DNA of 23,684 nt from DATAWZ01 sp036266975 (GCA_036266975.1 DATAWZ010000184.1:1-23684); one strand, 5' to 3'. Positions 9,681-19,141 are shown, numbered from the stretch's first letter. Numbers and translations are program-made. The notes: generated from the letters alone by a model not told the origin.

Positions 9681-10043
9681 GTGCCCGGCTCTCCGATCGG
9701 CAACCTCGCCGCCGCCCGGGTGGCCATCGGCGCGGGCTCGTGGCTCGCCCCGGCGCTCGCCGGACGCGCGTTCGGGCTGGACGTCGAGGGCAACCCCCAG
9801 GCGCCCTATATCGCCCGCCTGTTCGGCGTCCGCGACGCGGCGCTCGGCTATGGCCTGCTGACCAGCGAGGGCGCCGAGCGCCGGCGCTGGCTGATGATCG
9901 GCATCGCGTGCGACCTGGCCGACACGCTCGCCGGCGTGCAGACGCTGCGCGACGGCACGTTGCCGCGCCTCAGCGGAGTGCTGGTCACCGCGACCGCGCT
10001 CGCCGCGGCCGGGATGGGCGTCGCGGCCCTGCAAGGCGCCTAG
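9681..10043 (+). CDS. Small hydrophobic protein, possibly DUF4267-like
   Basis: 120 residues with three to four hydrophobic helices (about 10-28, 45-63, 71-88, 98-118) linked by short charged loops. Motifs such as ARVAIGAGSWLAPALAGRAFGL and ARLFGVRDAALGYGLL resemble small integral membrane proteins annotated as DUF4267, but this is recalled from pattern only. GTG at 9681 lies 8 bases after TAGACT, whose TAG is the stop codon of the response regulator. It may be part of the preceding operon or have its own promoter. Function unknown. Confidence 0.78.
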   Translation: MPGSPIGNLAAARVAIGAGSWLAPALAGRAFGLDVEGNPQAPYIARLFGVRDAALGYGLLTSEGAERRRWLMIGIACDLADTLAGVQTLRDGTLPRLSGVLVTATALAAAGMGVAALQGA

Positions 10044-10058
10044 CTTTCCGCGCCCGGG

Positions 10059-10078
10059 CATGCGAAGCTGTTCGCATG
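10059..10078 (+). promoter_or_regulatory. Inverted repeat covering the start codon of the next gene
   Basis: CATGCGAA (10059-10066) and TTCGCATG (10071-10078) are perfect 8-base arms around GCTG. The second arm contains the ATG (10076-10078) of the membrane protein gene. In RNA this hairpin would hide the start codon; in DNA it could be an operator. Which of these applies, if either, cannot be told from sequence. Confidence 0.45.
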
Positions 10079-10702
10079 GCGGACGTGGCCGTTGAGGCAC
10101 CGGCGGTCGTCGCGCCCGACCAGGGGGCGCACGGCCCACCGATCGAGATCCCTGACTTCGAGATCGTCCCGCGCAGGGGGCTGATCGCGGCGGCGATCGC
10201 CTTCGGCTTGGTCGTGGCGGCGATTGCGTCGAACAAGCTCTGGCCGCTGGACTTCCTGCACGTGGCCGGCGGCGCGGCCTGGACGATCATCGACCTGTTC
10301 CTCGGGCTGATTCTGGGGCCGATCATCGGCCGCCTGTCGATCCCCGCGCGGATCGAGTTCACCACCCGGCTGATGCCCAAGATCGTGATCATCATGCCGA
10401 TCGTCGTGACGGCGACGCTCGCCGCCGGCTGGCAGCTCGGGATCAAGGACGGAACCGTGCTCACCAGCTACTACCACCACGGCTGGGTGGTGGCGAGCTA
10501 CATCGTGGTCGGCGTGATGGCGATCCTCGCCCTCGGGCTGCTCGAGCCGGCGAACATCGCCGTGCTCATCGAGCTCAAGAAGCCGCGGCCGAACCCCGAA
10601 GTCATCGAGACGCTGATGAAGCGGTTCATCTACTGCGCGGGCGTCCTCGGCGCGATGCAGGTCGCCACGCTGGTGATCATGACCAAGATCGCAAGCGGAT
10701 GA
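10076..10702 (+). CDS. Integral membrane protein, DUF2269-like
   Basis: 208 residues with a soluble N-terminal stretch (about 1-33, acidic/Pro-rich) and four to five membrane segments (about 35-52, 60-82, 98-120, 133-157, 185-203). The HVAGGAAWTIIDLFLG stretch at about 61-76 puts a His near the start of a helix followed by a Trp, as in DUF2269/CopD-like membrane proteins that may bind haem or metal; assignment is tentative. The ATG is chosen because upstream sequence in this frame has no coding character. The next gene starts within its stop codon (ATGA at 10699-10702), so the pair is translationally coupled and the products may act together. Confidence 0.8.
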   Translation: MADVAVEAPAVVAPDQGAHGPPIEIPDFEIVPRRGLIAAAIAFGLVVAAIASNKLWPLDFLHVAGGAAWTIIDLFLGLILGPIIGRLSIPARIEFTTRLMPKIVIIMPIVVTATLAAGWQLGIKDGTVLTSYYHHGWVVASYIVVGVMAILALGLLEPANIAVLIELKKPRPNPEVIETLMKRFIYCAGVLGAMQVATLVIMTKIASG

Positions 10703-11103
10703 GCGAGCGCCGGCTTCCCCCGGTGACGCAGATCGGGATGGCCTCGCTGGCGCTCATCGTCGCGGGCGGCATCTACCTCTCGGCGCACCTGCCCCAGCAC
10801 GTTCCGCTGACGCCGGCGATCGCGCTGCTCGCGGCCTCGGCGCTGCTGCTGGCCGGCAATCTCGGCGCGCTCGCGCGCGTGAGCGGCTTTCCCTGGCGGC
10901 GGTTCTTCGAAGTGGCGCGCTGGGCGCTGCTGGCCTACGTGATCACCGCCGGCCTGATCGAGTACGCCTTCGTGCGCAACCACGTGCGCGGCGGAACGCT
11001 CGTCGTGCTCTCGCTCTCACTCGCGGTCTACGCGGTGCACGTGCCCACGCTGATCGGCTTCACCGTCGCGCGCTACTACGAGCCCGCGGCCGAGCTCGCC
11101 TAA
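10699..11103 (+). CDS. Small four-helix membrane protein
   Basis: 134 residues with four predicted membrane helices (about 12-30, 38-56, 72-92, 100-120). The ATG overlaps the TGA of the preceding membrane protein by four bases, a typical tight-operon junction. Both proteins are small and hydrophobic and may form one complex. The TAA stop (11101-11103) overlaps the stop codon of the convergent aldehyde dehydrogenase (11100-11102). I do not recognise a family. Confidence 0.8.
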   Translation: MSERRLPPVTQIGMASLALIVAGGIYLSAHLPQHVPLTPAIALLAASALLLAGNLGALARVSGFPWRRFFEVARWALLAYVITAGLIEYAFVRNHVRGGTLVVLSLSLAVYAVHVPTLIGFTVARYYEPAAELA

Positions 11104-12650
11104 GCGCGCCGTCCCCGGCCGTAGAGCAGGCGCAGCAGGCGGCCGATGGCGTTGGTCGTCGTGCGCCGGTAGGGGAAGTGGTGCAGTTCCTTCTTGAGCG
11201 CGAGCGGCCGCGGGGTGATCAGGAGCGCCTGCTGCTGAGAGAACTTGCGGATCCCGCCGGCGCCGTGACGGCTGCCCAGGCCCGACGCCTTGGCGCCGCC
11301 CATCGGCAGCTCGAGCGCGGTGTAGTTCATCATCGCGTCGTTCACGCACGCCGCGCCGACCTCCAGACGGCGAGCGATCGCCTCGGCCCGCGCGGTGTCG
11401 CGCGAGAAGACCGCGCTGCCCAGGCCGTACGGGGAGTCGTTGGCCAGCCGCACCGCCTCCTCGGCGTCCTGCACCTTCATGATCGGCAGCGTCGGCCCGA
11501 AGGTCTCCTCGGTCATGCACTTCATCGTGTGGTCGACGTCGACGAGCACCGTGGGCTCGAAGAACCGGCCGACGCCGGTGCCGCGGTGCCCGCCCACGAG
11601 CGCGCGCGCTCCCTTGGCCAGCGCGTCGTTGACGTGGTCCTCGACGATGTCGACCTGGGGCGCGAAGGTCATCGCGCCAACGTCGACCGAGCCCGCGCCG
11701 CCCGACGGATCGCCCTGGCGCAGCTTGGCCACCTTGCTGACCACCTTGGCCACGAACTCGTCGTAGATCGGCTCCTCGACGTAGACACGCTCGATCGAGA
11801 TGCACGTCTGGCCGCCGTTCTGCATCGATCCCCATACGGCGACGTTGGCCGCGCGGTCCAGGTCGGCGTCGGAGAGGACGATCATCGGGTCCTTGCCGCC
11901 GAGCTCGAGCGAGACCGCCGTGAGCGTCTGCGCGGCGCGCTCCATGACCCTCTTGCCGGTGCGCGTGGACCCGGTGAACATGATCATGTCGACCTCGTCG
12001 GTCAGCGCGGCGCCGGTCTCGCCGCGACCGGTCGCGACCTGCATCACGTCGGCGGGAAGGCCGCAGGCGAGCAGGCCCTCGAGCAGCACCTGCGAGGTCA
12101 GCGGGGTGATCTCCGAGGGCTTGAGGATCACGCTGTTGCCCGCCATCAGCGCCGGGATGCAGTCGCCGAAGGAGTTCGTGAGCGGGTAGTTCCAGGGGCC
12201 GATCACGCCGATCAGCCCGAGCGGCCGGAAGCGCAGCACGCAGCGCTTGCCGGTGAGCAGCACGTTGCTCGCGTGCACCCGCTCGTCGGCCAGGTAGCCC
12301 GCGGCGTGGCGGGCCCAGAAGCCGAACGCCGCGGCGCCGTAGTTGATCTCGGCGATCTGGGCGTCCTCGAGCGTCTTGCCGGTCTCGGACATGATCGTCT
12401 GGGAGACCCGCTCGGCGTGATCGAGCAGCCACTTCTGCATGCGCAGCATCACCCGCGCGCGCCCGTCGAATCCGGCCGCGTCCCAGGCCGGCTGCACGGC
12501 GCGCCCACGGCGGGCGAGCTCGGCGACCTCGGCCGCGCCGAGATCCGGCACCGTGGCGATGACCTTCCCCGTCGCCGGGTTCTCGACCTCGATCACGGGC
12601 GCCGCGGCGGCCCCGTTGGCGCTCTGATTCACCTGCTGCTCGACGGCCAT
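11100..12650 (-). CDS. Aldehyde dehydrogenase (NAD(P)+), succinate-semialdehyde-like class
   Basis: 516 residues with all class hallmarks: IGPWNYPLTNSFGD with N154, ILKPSE with K177, FTGSTRTGKRV (225-235), the general base E249 in SLELGGKDP and the catalytic C283 in NGGQTCISIERVYV. It oxidises an aldehyde to the acid using NAD(P)+. The preferred substrate cannot be read from sequence. After about residue 485 there is an unusual basic tail (KKELHHFPYRRTTTNAIGRLLRLLYGRGRRA) that could bind membrane. The ATG at 12650 has a strong Shine-Dalgarno (GAGAGGAG seven bases upstream), and a -10-like TAACCT lies at minus 12691-12686, so it probably has its own promoter with a leader of about 30 bases downstream of the cyclophilin gene. 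Confidence 0.93.
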   Translation of the reverse strand: MAVEQQVNQSANGAAAAPVIEVENPATGKVIATVPDLGAAEVAELARRGRAVQPAWDAAGFDGRARVMLRMQKWLLDHAERVSQTIMSETGKTLEDAQIAEINYGAAAFGFWARHAAGYLADERVHASNVLLTGKRCVLRFRPLGLIGVIGPWNYPLTNSFGDCIPALMAGNSVILKPSEITPLTSQVLLEGLLACGLPADVMQVATGRGETGAALTDEVDMIMFTGSTRTGKRVMERAAQTLTAVSLELGGKDPMIVLSDADLDRAANVAVWGSMQNGGQTCISIERVYVEEPIYDEFVAKVVSKVAKLRQGDPSGGAGSVDVGAMTFAPQVDIVEDHVNDALAKGARALVGGHRGTGVGRFFEPTVLVDVDHTMKCMTEETFGPTLPIMKVQDAEEAVRLANDSPYGLGSAVFSRDTARAEAIARRLEVGAACVNDAMMNYTALELPMGGAKASGLGSRHGAGGIRKFSQQQALLITPRPLALKKELHHFPYRRTTTNAIGRLLRLLYGRGRRA

Positions 12651-12698
12651 CTGCGTTCTCCTCTCGGCGGCGGCTGCTGCCGAGAAGGTTAGCCCGTG

Positions 12699-13157
12699 CT
12701 AATCGCTCAGCGCGATCGACTCGATCAGCAGCGGCTGCTCGGGCCGGTCGCCGGCGCCGGTCGGCGCGCCCTCGAGCCGATCCACGACGTCCATCCCGCT
12801 GGTGATCTGGCCGAACACGGTGTGCTTGCCGTCGAGCCACGGGCAGGCGTCGGCGGTGACGATGAAGAACTGCGAGCCGTTGGTGTTCGGGCCGGCGTTG
12901 GCCATCGCCAGCGCGCCACGGGCGACCTTGTGCTGGTTGAACTCGTCCTCGAAGGTGTACCCCGGGCCGCCGGTGCCGGTGCCCTGCGGGCAGCCGCCCT
13001 GGATCATGAAGTCCTTGATCACGCGGTGAAAGGACAGACCGTCGTAGAAGCCCTTGGCGGCGAGGTCGCGGAAGTTCCCCACCGTCTTGGGAGCGTCGGC
13101 GTCGTAGAACTCGACCGTGATCGCTCCTTCGCTGGTGTTGAGCGTGGCGCTGGACAT
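12699..13157 (-). CDS. Cyclophilin-type peptidyl-prolyl cis-trans isomerase
   Basis: 152 residues, a minimal bacterial cytosolic cyclophilin without signal peptide. Active-site residues are present: FHRVIKDFMIQGG (43-55; R45, F50, Q53), ALAMANAGPNTNGSQFFI (82-99) and WLDGKHTVFG (107-116; W107, H112). It speeds folding at Xaa-Pro bonds. GAGGAGA immediately before the ATG at 13157 is the ribosome-binding site. It starts 23 bases after the helicase stop on the same strand and is probably co-transcribed with it. Confidence 0.95.
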   Translation of the reverse strand: MSSATLNTSEGAITVEFYDADAPKTVGNFRDLAAKGFYDGLSFHRVIKDFMIQGGCPQGTGTGGPGYTFEDEFNQHKVARGALAMANAGPNTNGSQFFIVTADACPWLDGKHTVFGQITSGMDVVDRLEGAPTGAGDRPEQPLLIESIALSD

Positions 13158-13180
13158 GGCTCTCCTCGGATTGGGGGCGG

Positions 13181-14602
13181 TCAGGTGAGTCGGGACACGG
13201 CGAGCGAGGCGCCGTTCACGCGGCGGCCGTCGACCTGCTCGATGACCCGATCGGCGTCAGCGGCGGGCACGCTGAACAAGGTGTAGCGCTGCAGGACGGT
13301 GACGTCGCGCACGGCCTCGCCGTCCAGGCCGGTCGCCTTGGTCACCGCGGCGACGAGGTCGGCCACCTCCAGCCCCGAGCCGCTGCCGCCGCGCGCGACC
13401 AGCCGGGCGTAGTCGGCGTCGTCGTCGTCGCGGGAGACGTGTGGCTTGGAGTGACGGCGGGGCTTGGGCTGCACGGCGACCGGCTCGACCTGCGCACCCG
13501 GCTCCCACGGCGCGATCGTCAGCCCGATGTGGCGCTCGATCGCCTGCAGCTCGCGCTGCTGGCGCGGCTCGACGAAGGTGATCGCCCGGCCCGAGCGCCC
13601 GACCCGTCCGGTGCGCCCGATGCGGTGCACGTAGGTGTCCGGCGAGGTCGGCACGTCGAAGTTGATCACGTGGGTGACGGTCGAGATGTCGAGGCCGCGC
13701 GCGGCGACGTCGGTGGCCACCAGGATCGGCACCCGGCCGCCCTTGAAGGCGAGCATCACCCCGTCCCGCGCCCCCTGGGTCATGTCTCCGTGCAGCGCGC
13801 GCACGTTCATCCCGCCGTCGCGCAGCGTGCGGAACAGCTGCTCGCAGCGGACCTTCGTGCGCACGAAGACGATCGCCTGGTCGGGCCGCTCGGCCTGGAG
13901 CACCTCGACCAGCTTGGTCGCCTTGTCGCGGGAGGCCACCGGCAGCTGGAACTGAGCCACGGTGTCGATCGTCAGCGTCGCCGCCTTGACCTTGATCAGC
14001 ACCGGGTCGTAGAGGTAGTCGTCGGCGAGCGCGCGGATCGGCGGGGGCATCGTCGCGCTGAACAGCGCCGTCTGGCGGCTGCCGGGGGTGAGCGCGAGGA
14101 TCCGCTCCACGTCCTCCAGGAAGCCGAGATCGAGCATCTCGTCGGCCTCGTCGAGCACCACGAAGCGGCAGTCGTGCAGGACCAGCGAGCGACGGGAGAT
14201 CAGGTCGAGCACGCGTCCGACGGTGCCGACCACGACGTGGCCGCCCTTGCTGAGCTGGGCCTGCTGGGTGCGGATCGGCGCCCCGCCGAACACCGCCACG
14301 ACGTCGACGCGCTTGTGCGACCCGTAAGCCCGCAGCGCCTGGGTGACCTGGATGCACAGCTCGCGTGTCGGCGTGAGAACGAGCGCCTGCACCTCTGAGA
14401 GCTCGGGATCGACGTACTCCATGATCGGCAGCCCGAAGGCCGCGGTCTTGCCCGTTCCGGTCTGGGCCTGGCCGATGACGTCCCGGCCCTCGAGCAGCGG
14501 CGGAATCGCCTGCTCCTGGATCGGACTGGGGGACTCGTAGCCGACATCGCGCAGCGCGGCGAGCGTCGACTCGGACAGACCCAGTTCCTCAAACCCCGAC
14601 AT
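13181..14602 (-). CDS. DEAD-box ATP-dependent RNA helicase with DbpA-like C-terminal RNA-binding domain
   Basis: 473 residues. N-terminal Q-motif region (PSPIQEQAIP, 25-34), Walker A AQTGTGKT (46-53), PTREL (78-82), DEAD (151-154), SAT (182-184), and later ATDVAARGLD and HRIGRTGRVGRSG of the second RecA domain. A basic linker (about 380-395) leads to a C-terminal domain of about 70 residues ending VLQRYTLFSVPAADADRVIEQVDGRRVNGASLAVSRL, which resembles the DbpA/CsdA RNA-binding fold. Likely roles are ribosome assembly or cold-shock RNA remodelling. Motif Ib, normally TPGR, reads GTVGR (126-130). The ATG at 14602 follows TAGAGT by nine bases on the minus strand, with no Shine-Dalgarno, suggesting a leaderless message. 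Confidence 0.94.
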   Translation of the reverse strand: MSGFEELGLSESTLAALRDVGYESPSPIQEQAIPPLLEGRDVIGQAQTGTGKTAAFGLPIMEYVDPELSEVQALVLTPTRELCIQVTQALRAYGSHKRVDVVAVFGGAPIRTQQAQLSKGGHVVVGTVGRVLDLISRRSLVLHDCRFVVLDEADEMLDLGFLEDVERILALTPGSRQTALFSATMPPPIRALADDYLYDPVLIKVKAATLTIDTVAQFQLPVASRDKATKLVEVLQAERPDQAIVFVRTKVRCEQLFRTLRDGGMNVRALHGDMTQGARDGVMLAFKGGRVPILVATDVAARGLDISTVTHVINFDVPTSPDTYVHRIGRTGRVGRSGRAITFVEPRQQRELQAIERHIGLTIAPWEPGAQVEPVAVQPKPRRHSKPHVSRDDDDADYARLVARGGSGSGLEVADLVAAVTKATGLDGEAVRDVTVLQRYTLFSVPAADADRVIEQVDGRRVNGASLAVSRLT

Positions 14603-14679
14603 GTCGCCGTCACTCTATGTGGTGCTCGCCTCGATCCGCCCCCTGGCCTGCGTCGTCGGTCCACTACAGTGCGCGCCCG
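14603..14679. promoter_or_regulatory. Divergent promoters for helicase and PfkB kinase genes
   Basis: On the minus strand TAGAGT (14617-14612) lies nine bases before the helicase ATG. On the plus strand TACAGT (14665-14670) lies nine bases before the kinase ATG. Neither gene has a recognisable Shine-Dalgarno sequence. Clear -35 boxes are not visible. Confidence 0.55.
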
Positions 14680-15618
14680 ATGCCGGTCACCGTAGTGGGA
14701 TCGATCGCCTTCGACGCGGTCAAGACGCCGTTCGGCGAGCGCGAGCGCATGCTCGGCGGCGCCGCCGTGCACTTCGCGCTCGCCGCCTCGTTCTTCGACG
14801 AGGTGCGCGTCGTCGGCCCGGTGGGCGACGACTTCGGCGGGCCGGAGATGGACGTCCTGCGCGATCGCGGGATCGATACCGGCGACGTGCAGCGCGTGAG
14901 CGGGCGCACCTTCTTCTGGCGCGGCGAGTACGGCTGGGACCTGAACAGCCGCGAGACGCTCGACACGCAGCTCGGCGTGTTCGAGACCTTCTCACCCGCG
15001 CTGTCCGAGCGCTCGAAGTCCAGCGACGTCCTGTTCCTGGCCAACATCCAGCCCGACCTGCAGCGCGGCGTGCGCGAGCAGCTCCCCGACGCCCGGTTCG
15101 TCGCGCTGGACTCGATGAACCTGTGGATCGACATCGCGCGCGAGTCGCTCGTGCAGGCGATCGCCGGCGTGGACTGCCTGATCCTCAACGACTCCGAGCT
15201 GCGCCAGCTCACCGGGCAGCCGAGCGTGCTGCTCGCCGCGCGCGAGATCCTGGACTGGGAGCGGGGACCGACCGTCATCGTGGCCAAGCAGGGCGAGTAC
15301 GGGGCGGCGCTCATCACCCCCGAGCGCTTCTTCTCGCTGCCCGCGTTCCCGCTCGAGCGCGTCGTGGACCCGACCGGCGCGGGCGACACGTTCGCCGGCG
15401 GGTTCGTCGGCTACATCGCCGCCCACCCCGACCAGGCTCCCGACCGCGAGCTGTACACCGCCGCGATGGCCTACGGGACCGCGCTGGCCTCCTTCAACGT
15501 CGAGGAGTTCGGCACCGAGCGCGTGGAGCGGCTGAGCGGCCAGGAGATCGCCGCGCGGGCACAGGCGCTGGCCGAGATGACCCGTTTCGAGGCCCCCGCG
15601 GTCGCCACGCGGCGCTGA
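14680..15618 (+). CDS. PfkB-family carbohydrate/nucleoside kinase
   Basis: 312 residues. The N-terminal signature region has MLGGAAVHFALAAS (about 24-37), and the second PfkB signature DPTGAGDTFAGGFVG begins at D230 with D236 as the catalytic base. Family members phosphorylate sugars, nucleosides or related small molecules with ATP; the sugar-binding residues do not let me choose. The CLILNDSELRQLTG stretch (about 166-179) is the usual NxxE-type magnesium motif region. ATG at 14680 is 9 bases after TACAGT. An upstream in-frame start at 14617 would run into the helicase promoter and gives no family-like sequence. Confidence 0.9.
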   Translation: MPVTVVGSIAFDAVKTPFGERERMLGGAAVHFALAASFFDEVRVVGPVGDDFGGPEMDVLRDRGIDTGDVQRVSGRTFFWRGEYGWDLNSRETLDTQLGVFETFSPALSERSKSSDVLFLANIQPDLQRGVREQLPDARFVALDSMNLWIDIARESLVQAIAGVDCLILNDSELRQLTGQPSVLLAAREILDWERGPTVIVAKQGEYGAALITPERFFSLPAFPLERVVDPTGAGDTFAGGFVGYIAAHPDQAPDRELYTAAMAYGTALASFNVEEFGTERVERLSGQEIAARAQALAEMTRFEAPAVATRR

Positions 15619-15690
15619 GCGGACCCTCGGCGAGCGTCAGCCGCGGGCCTTTTCGTCGCCGCCACGGAGGTGTACGATCGGCCCTAGCTC

Positions 15691-15951
15691 GTGTGGACGT
15701 TCTTGTGGCTCATGCTGTTCCTCAAGCTCCCGATCGGAGCGTTGCTGGCGATCGTCTGGTGGGCGATCCGGCAGAAGCCCGAGGAGTCCCCGACCGAGGA
15801 TGACGGCGGGATCCGCGACCGTCACCGCCCGCCGCCGCCCGACCGGCGCTTCCCGCGCCGCCCGCGCCGCGGACCGCACGGGGCACCGCCGCCGTCCTCG
15901 CCTTCGCGCGTGCGTGTCACGGTCGCCCGCGGCCGTCGCGTCTCGCGCTGA
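15691..15951 (+). CDS. Small single-pass membrane protein with basic Pro/Arg-rich tail
   Basis: 86 residues from GTG. One membrane helix (MWTFLWLMLFLKLPIGALLAIVWWAI) is followed by an acidic patch (EESPTEDDGG) and then a tail of Pro and Arg. The tail could be partly an effect of base composition, but the N-terminal helix with several Trp looks like real coding sequence. TACGAT at 15673-15678 is a possible -10 for a very short leader. No family recognised. Confidence 0.6.
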   Translation: MWTFLWLMLFLKLPIGALLAIVWWAIRQKPEESPTEDDGGIRDRHRPPPPDRRFPRRPRRGPHGAPPPSSPSRVRVTVARGRRVSR

Positions 15952-15977
15952 CTCGGCCTGACAGAATCGCGGCCGCG

Positions 15978-16568
15978 ATGCGCGAGCCCACCCCCACGTC
16001 GGTGCTCTCCGACGGCACGATCCAGCGCCTGGTCGACGAGGGCCGCATCGTCATCGATCCGTGGGACCCCGCCCTGGTGCAGCCGGCCTCGGTCGACGTG
16101 CGCCTGGGGCCCTCGTTCCGGGTCTTCCACAACTACCGCGTCTCGACCATCGACCTGCGCAACCCACCCGACCGCCTCACCGAGCAGGTGACGATCGAGC
16201 AGGACGAGCCGTTCGTGATCCATCCGGGCGAGTTCTGCCTCGGGCGGACGCTCGAGCGGGTCGAGCTGCCCGACGACATCGTGGCGCGCGTGGAGGGCAA
16301 GTCGAGCCTCGGGCGCCTGGGGCTGATCGTCCACGCCACCGCGGGCTTCTGCGATCCGGGCTGGAAGGGGACCCTGACGCTCGAGTTCAACAACCTCACC
16401 CGCGTGCCGATCCGGCTCTACTGCGGGCTGCCGATCGCCCAGCTCTCGTTCATGTCGCTCGACCGGCCGGCGCTGCGGCCCTACGGCCACGCCGACCTCG
16501 GCAGCCACTACCAGGGCCAGGTCGAAGCGACCGAAAGCCGGTATGGACACCGCGGGACGCCCAAGTAG
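15978..16568 (+). CDS. dcd: dCTP deaminase, probably dUMP-forming (bifunctional DCD-DUT type)
   Basis: 196 residues of the trimeric dUTPase-fold family. The active-site stretch VEGKSSLGRLGLIVHATAGFCDPGWKG runs from 105 to 131, and LEFNN (135-139, E136) carries the presumed catalytic Glu. EGKSSLGRLGL followed by HATAGF resembles the bifunctional enzymes that convert dCTP directly to dUMP, as in mycobacteria, rather than the E. coli type. YGHADLGSHYQGQ (169-181) is the C-terminal nucleotide-closing part. The product feeds thymidylate synthesis. CAGAAT is ten bases upstream of the ATG. It lies 57 bases before citrate synthase on the same strand. Confidence 0.92.
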   Translation: MREPTPTSVLSDGTIQRLVDEGRIVIDPWDPALVQPASVDVRLGPSFRVFHNYRVSTIDLRNPPDRLTEQVTIEQDEPFVIHPGEFCLGRTLERVELPDDIVARVEGKSSLGRLGLIVHATAGFCDPGWKGTLTLEFNNLTRVPIRLYCGLPIAQLSFMSLDRPALRPYGHADLGSHYQGQVEATESRYGHRGTPK

Positions 16569-16570
16569 CT

Positions 16571-16625
16571 CATAATCGACACGGAGAGAGTCCTCCAGCC
16601 CCCCGCGAACAAAAGTGGAGACCGC
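16571..16625 (+). promoter_or_regulatory. Likely citrate synthase promoter and ribosome-binding site
   Basis: CATAAT at 16571-16576 stands out from the GC-rich surroundings as a -10 candidate. The leader of about 43 bases ends with GGAG at 16616-16619 region, six or so bases before the ATG at 16626. No good -35 at 17 bases; TGGACA at 16545-16550 is 20 bases away. Unlike most genes here this one looks leadered. Confidence 0.45.
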
Positions 16626-17960
<1,335 letters not shown>

Positions 17961-17973
17961 GGGCAGCCTTCGG

Positions 17974-18660
17974 TCAGCCGCCCCCGCCGCCGAACAGCGA
18001 CTGGGGCGTGACGTTCCCGGGGCCGGACCCTCCGGCCCCGGGGAGGCCGCCGCCGGGGAATCCGCCGTGGCCGTTCACGCGCCCGGCCCAGACGGCGCGT
18101 GCGCCGAGGTCGCCGACGTGGAAGACGAAGTAGGCGCAGGCGATGGCCAGCGCCACGGTGGCTACGCGCCCGGCGATGCGCAGCTCGCGGCGGGTGCCCT
18201 CGGTGCGGTGGGCGAGCACCGTGAGCACGAGCGCCGGCGCGAAGGCGAACATCAGCACGCGCAGGATGTCGGCCGCATGGGCGTGGCGGGCGATCAGCGC
18301 TCCCGGGCCGAAGTCGCCGGTGAGGCCGAGCCGGGCCCGTAGCCACTCCCCGGCGCCGATCGTCAGCACCGTCCCGGCGAGCGAGACGACGGCCACGATC
18401 GCCAGCGGCACCCCCCAGCGGTCGATCCAGGCCGGACGCACGGCGAGCGCGAGCGCGCCGACCGTCGCGATCGGGATCCCCATCACCGGGATGTGCAGCA
18501 GCAGCGGATGCGCCGGCAGCCCCTCGTAGATGCTCCCGATGTGGATCGGGATCAGGGCCAGGCACAGCGGGCACAGCACGAGCAGGACCAGCTCGGCGCG
18601 CGGGCGCGGGCGCCCGGCGAACGCGCCGGGGACCTTGACCGCGGAGGGCTCGCTCGCCAC
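17974..18660 (-). CDS. DUF2231-like integral membrane protein
   Basis: 228 residues, about four to five membrane helices between residues 22 and 190, and a Gly/Pro-rich soluble tail ending SLFGGGGG. HPLLLHIPVMGIPIATVGALAL (about 51-72) matches the HPxxxHxPI start of DUF2231-type membrane proteins, and a second His cluster (ARHAHAADILR, about 124-134) follows; such His pairs could bind haem or metal. The GTG at 18660 gives a short soluble N-terminus before the first helix. No function is established for the family that I can name. Confidence 0.75.
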   Translation of the reverse strand: MASEPSAVKVPGAFAGRPRPRAELVLLVLCPLCLALIPIHIGSIYEGLPAHPLLLHIPVMGIPIATVGALALAVRPAWIDRWGVPLAIVAVVSLAGTVLTIGAGEWLRARLGLTGDFGPGALIARHAHAADILRVLMFAFAPALVLTVLAHRTEGTRRELRIAGRVATVALAIACAYFVFHVGDLGARAVWAGRVNGHGGFPGGGLPGAGGSGPGNVTPQSLFGGGGG

Positions 18661-18787
18661 GACGGGCAGTGAACGCGCCGACCGTGTGAACGCGCTAAGC
18701 GCGCGCTAAAGCAAATGTATGAACGCGAACACCGAGCCGAGGATCGCCTCGCGGACGCGGCGGTCGGCCGCGTGCGATCATCGGTTC

Positions 18788-19141
18788 GTGGCCCGCTGGA
18801 CGCTGACCGTTCGCAACGGACCGCGCGTCGAGCGCGCGCACTTCGAAACGCTCGAGGCCGCGCTCGTGGGCCTCGAGGAGCGGATCGACGAGCTCGCGCC
18901 GCACGCCCGGCGCAAGACGGTCAAGACGCCGCTGAAGGAGTTCCAGGCCCAGCGTCTGGTCAGCGTGCGCGGCGAGGTGGCCGGCCCCGGGCGACTGCTA
19001 CCGGCGATACGCGGCGGGGTCGATCTGCGCGGCGACGGGTCCCGAGAGGCGTTCGTCGGCCACTGGCGCCGGCGCCTGGTCGAGCCCCGCGGGGGCGAGT
19101 CGGTCCACCAGGGCCTGCGCCGGGCGCTCGAGCAGACCTAG
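18788..19141 (+). CDS. Small conserved-looking protein of unknown function
   Basis: 117 residues from GTG at 18788 (MARWTLTVRNGPRVERAHFETLEAALVGLEERIDEL). The N-terminal half reads like a compact alpha/beta domain with a helix rich in Leu/Glu; the C-terminal half is basic (GHWRRRLVEPRGGESVHQGLRRALEQT). I prefer the GTG to an in-frame ATG at 18719 because the 23 extra residues have no coding character and lie in an AT-richer stretch (18685-18725) that may hold the promoter. The TAG stop is formed by the CTAG boundary of a collapsed repeat copy. Confidence 0.65.
   Translation: MARWTLTVRNGPRVERAHFETLEAALVGLEERIDELAPHARRKTVKTPLKEFQAQRLVSVRGEVAGPGRLLPAIRGGVDLRGDGSREAFVGHWRRRLVEPRGGESVHQGLRRALEQT

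Noticed and set aside
10059..10078. LexA/SOS box at the inverted repeat
   Set aside because: Actinobacterial SOS boxes have GAAC and GTTC arms four bases apart; here the arms read GCGAA and TTCGC around GCTG and do not fit.
11178..12692. 504-codon plus-strand frame opposite the aldehyde dehydrogenase
   Set aside because: Shadow of an unmistakable aldehyde dehydrogenase gene.
12691..12705. TTAGC-CCGT-GCTAA inverted repeat between cyclophilin and aldehyde dehydrogenase genes
   Set aside because: Only five-base arms, partly made by a stop codon; too short to claim an operator.
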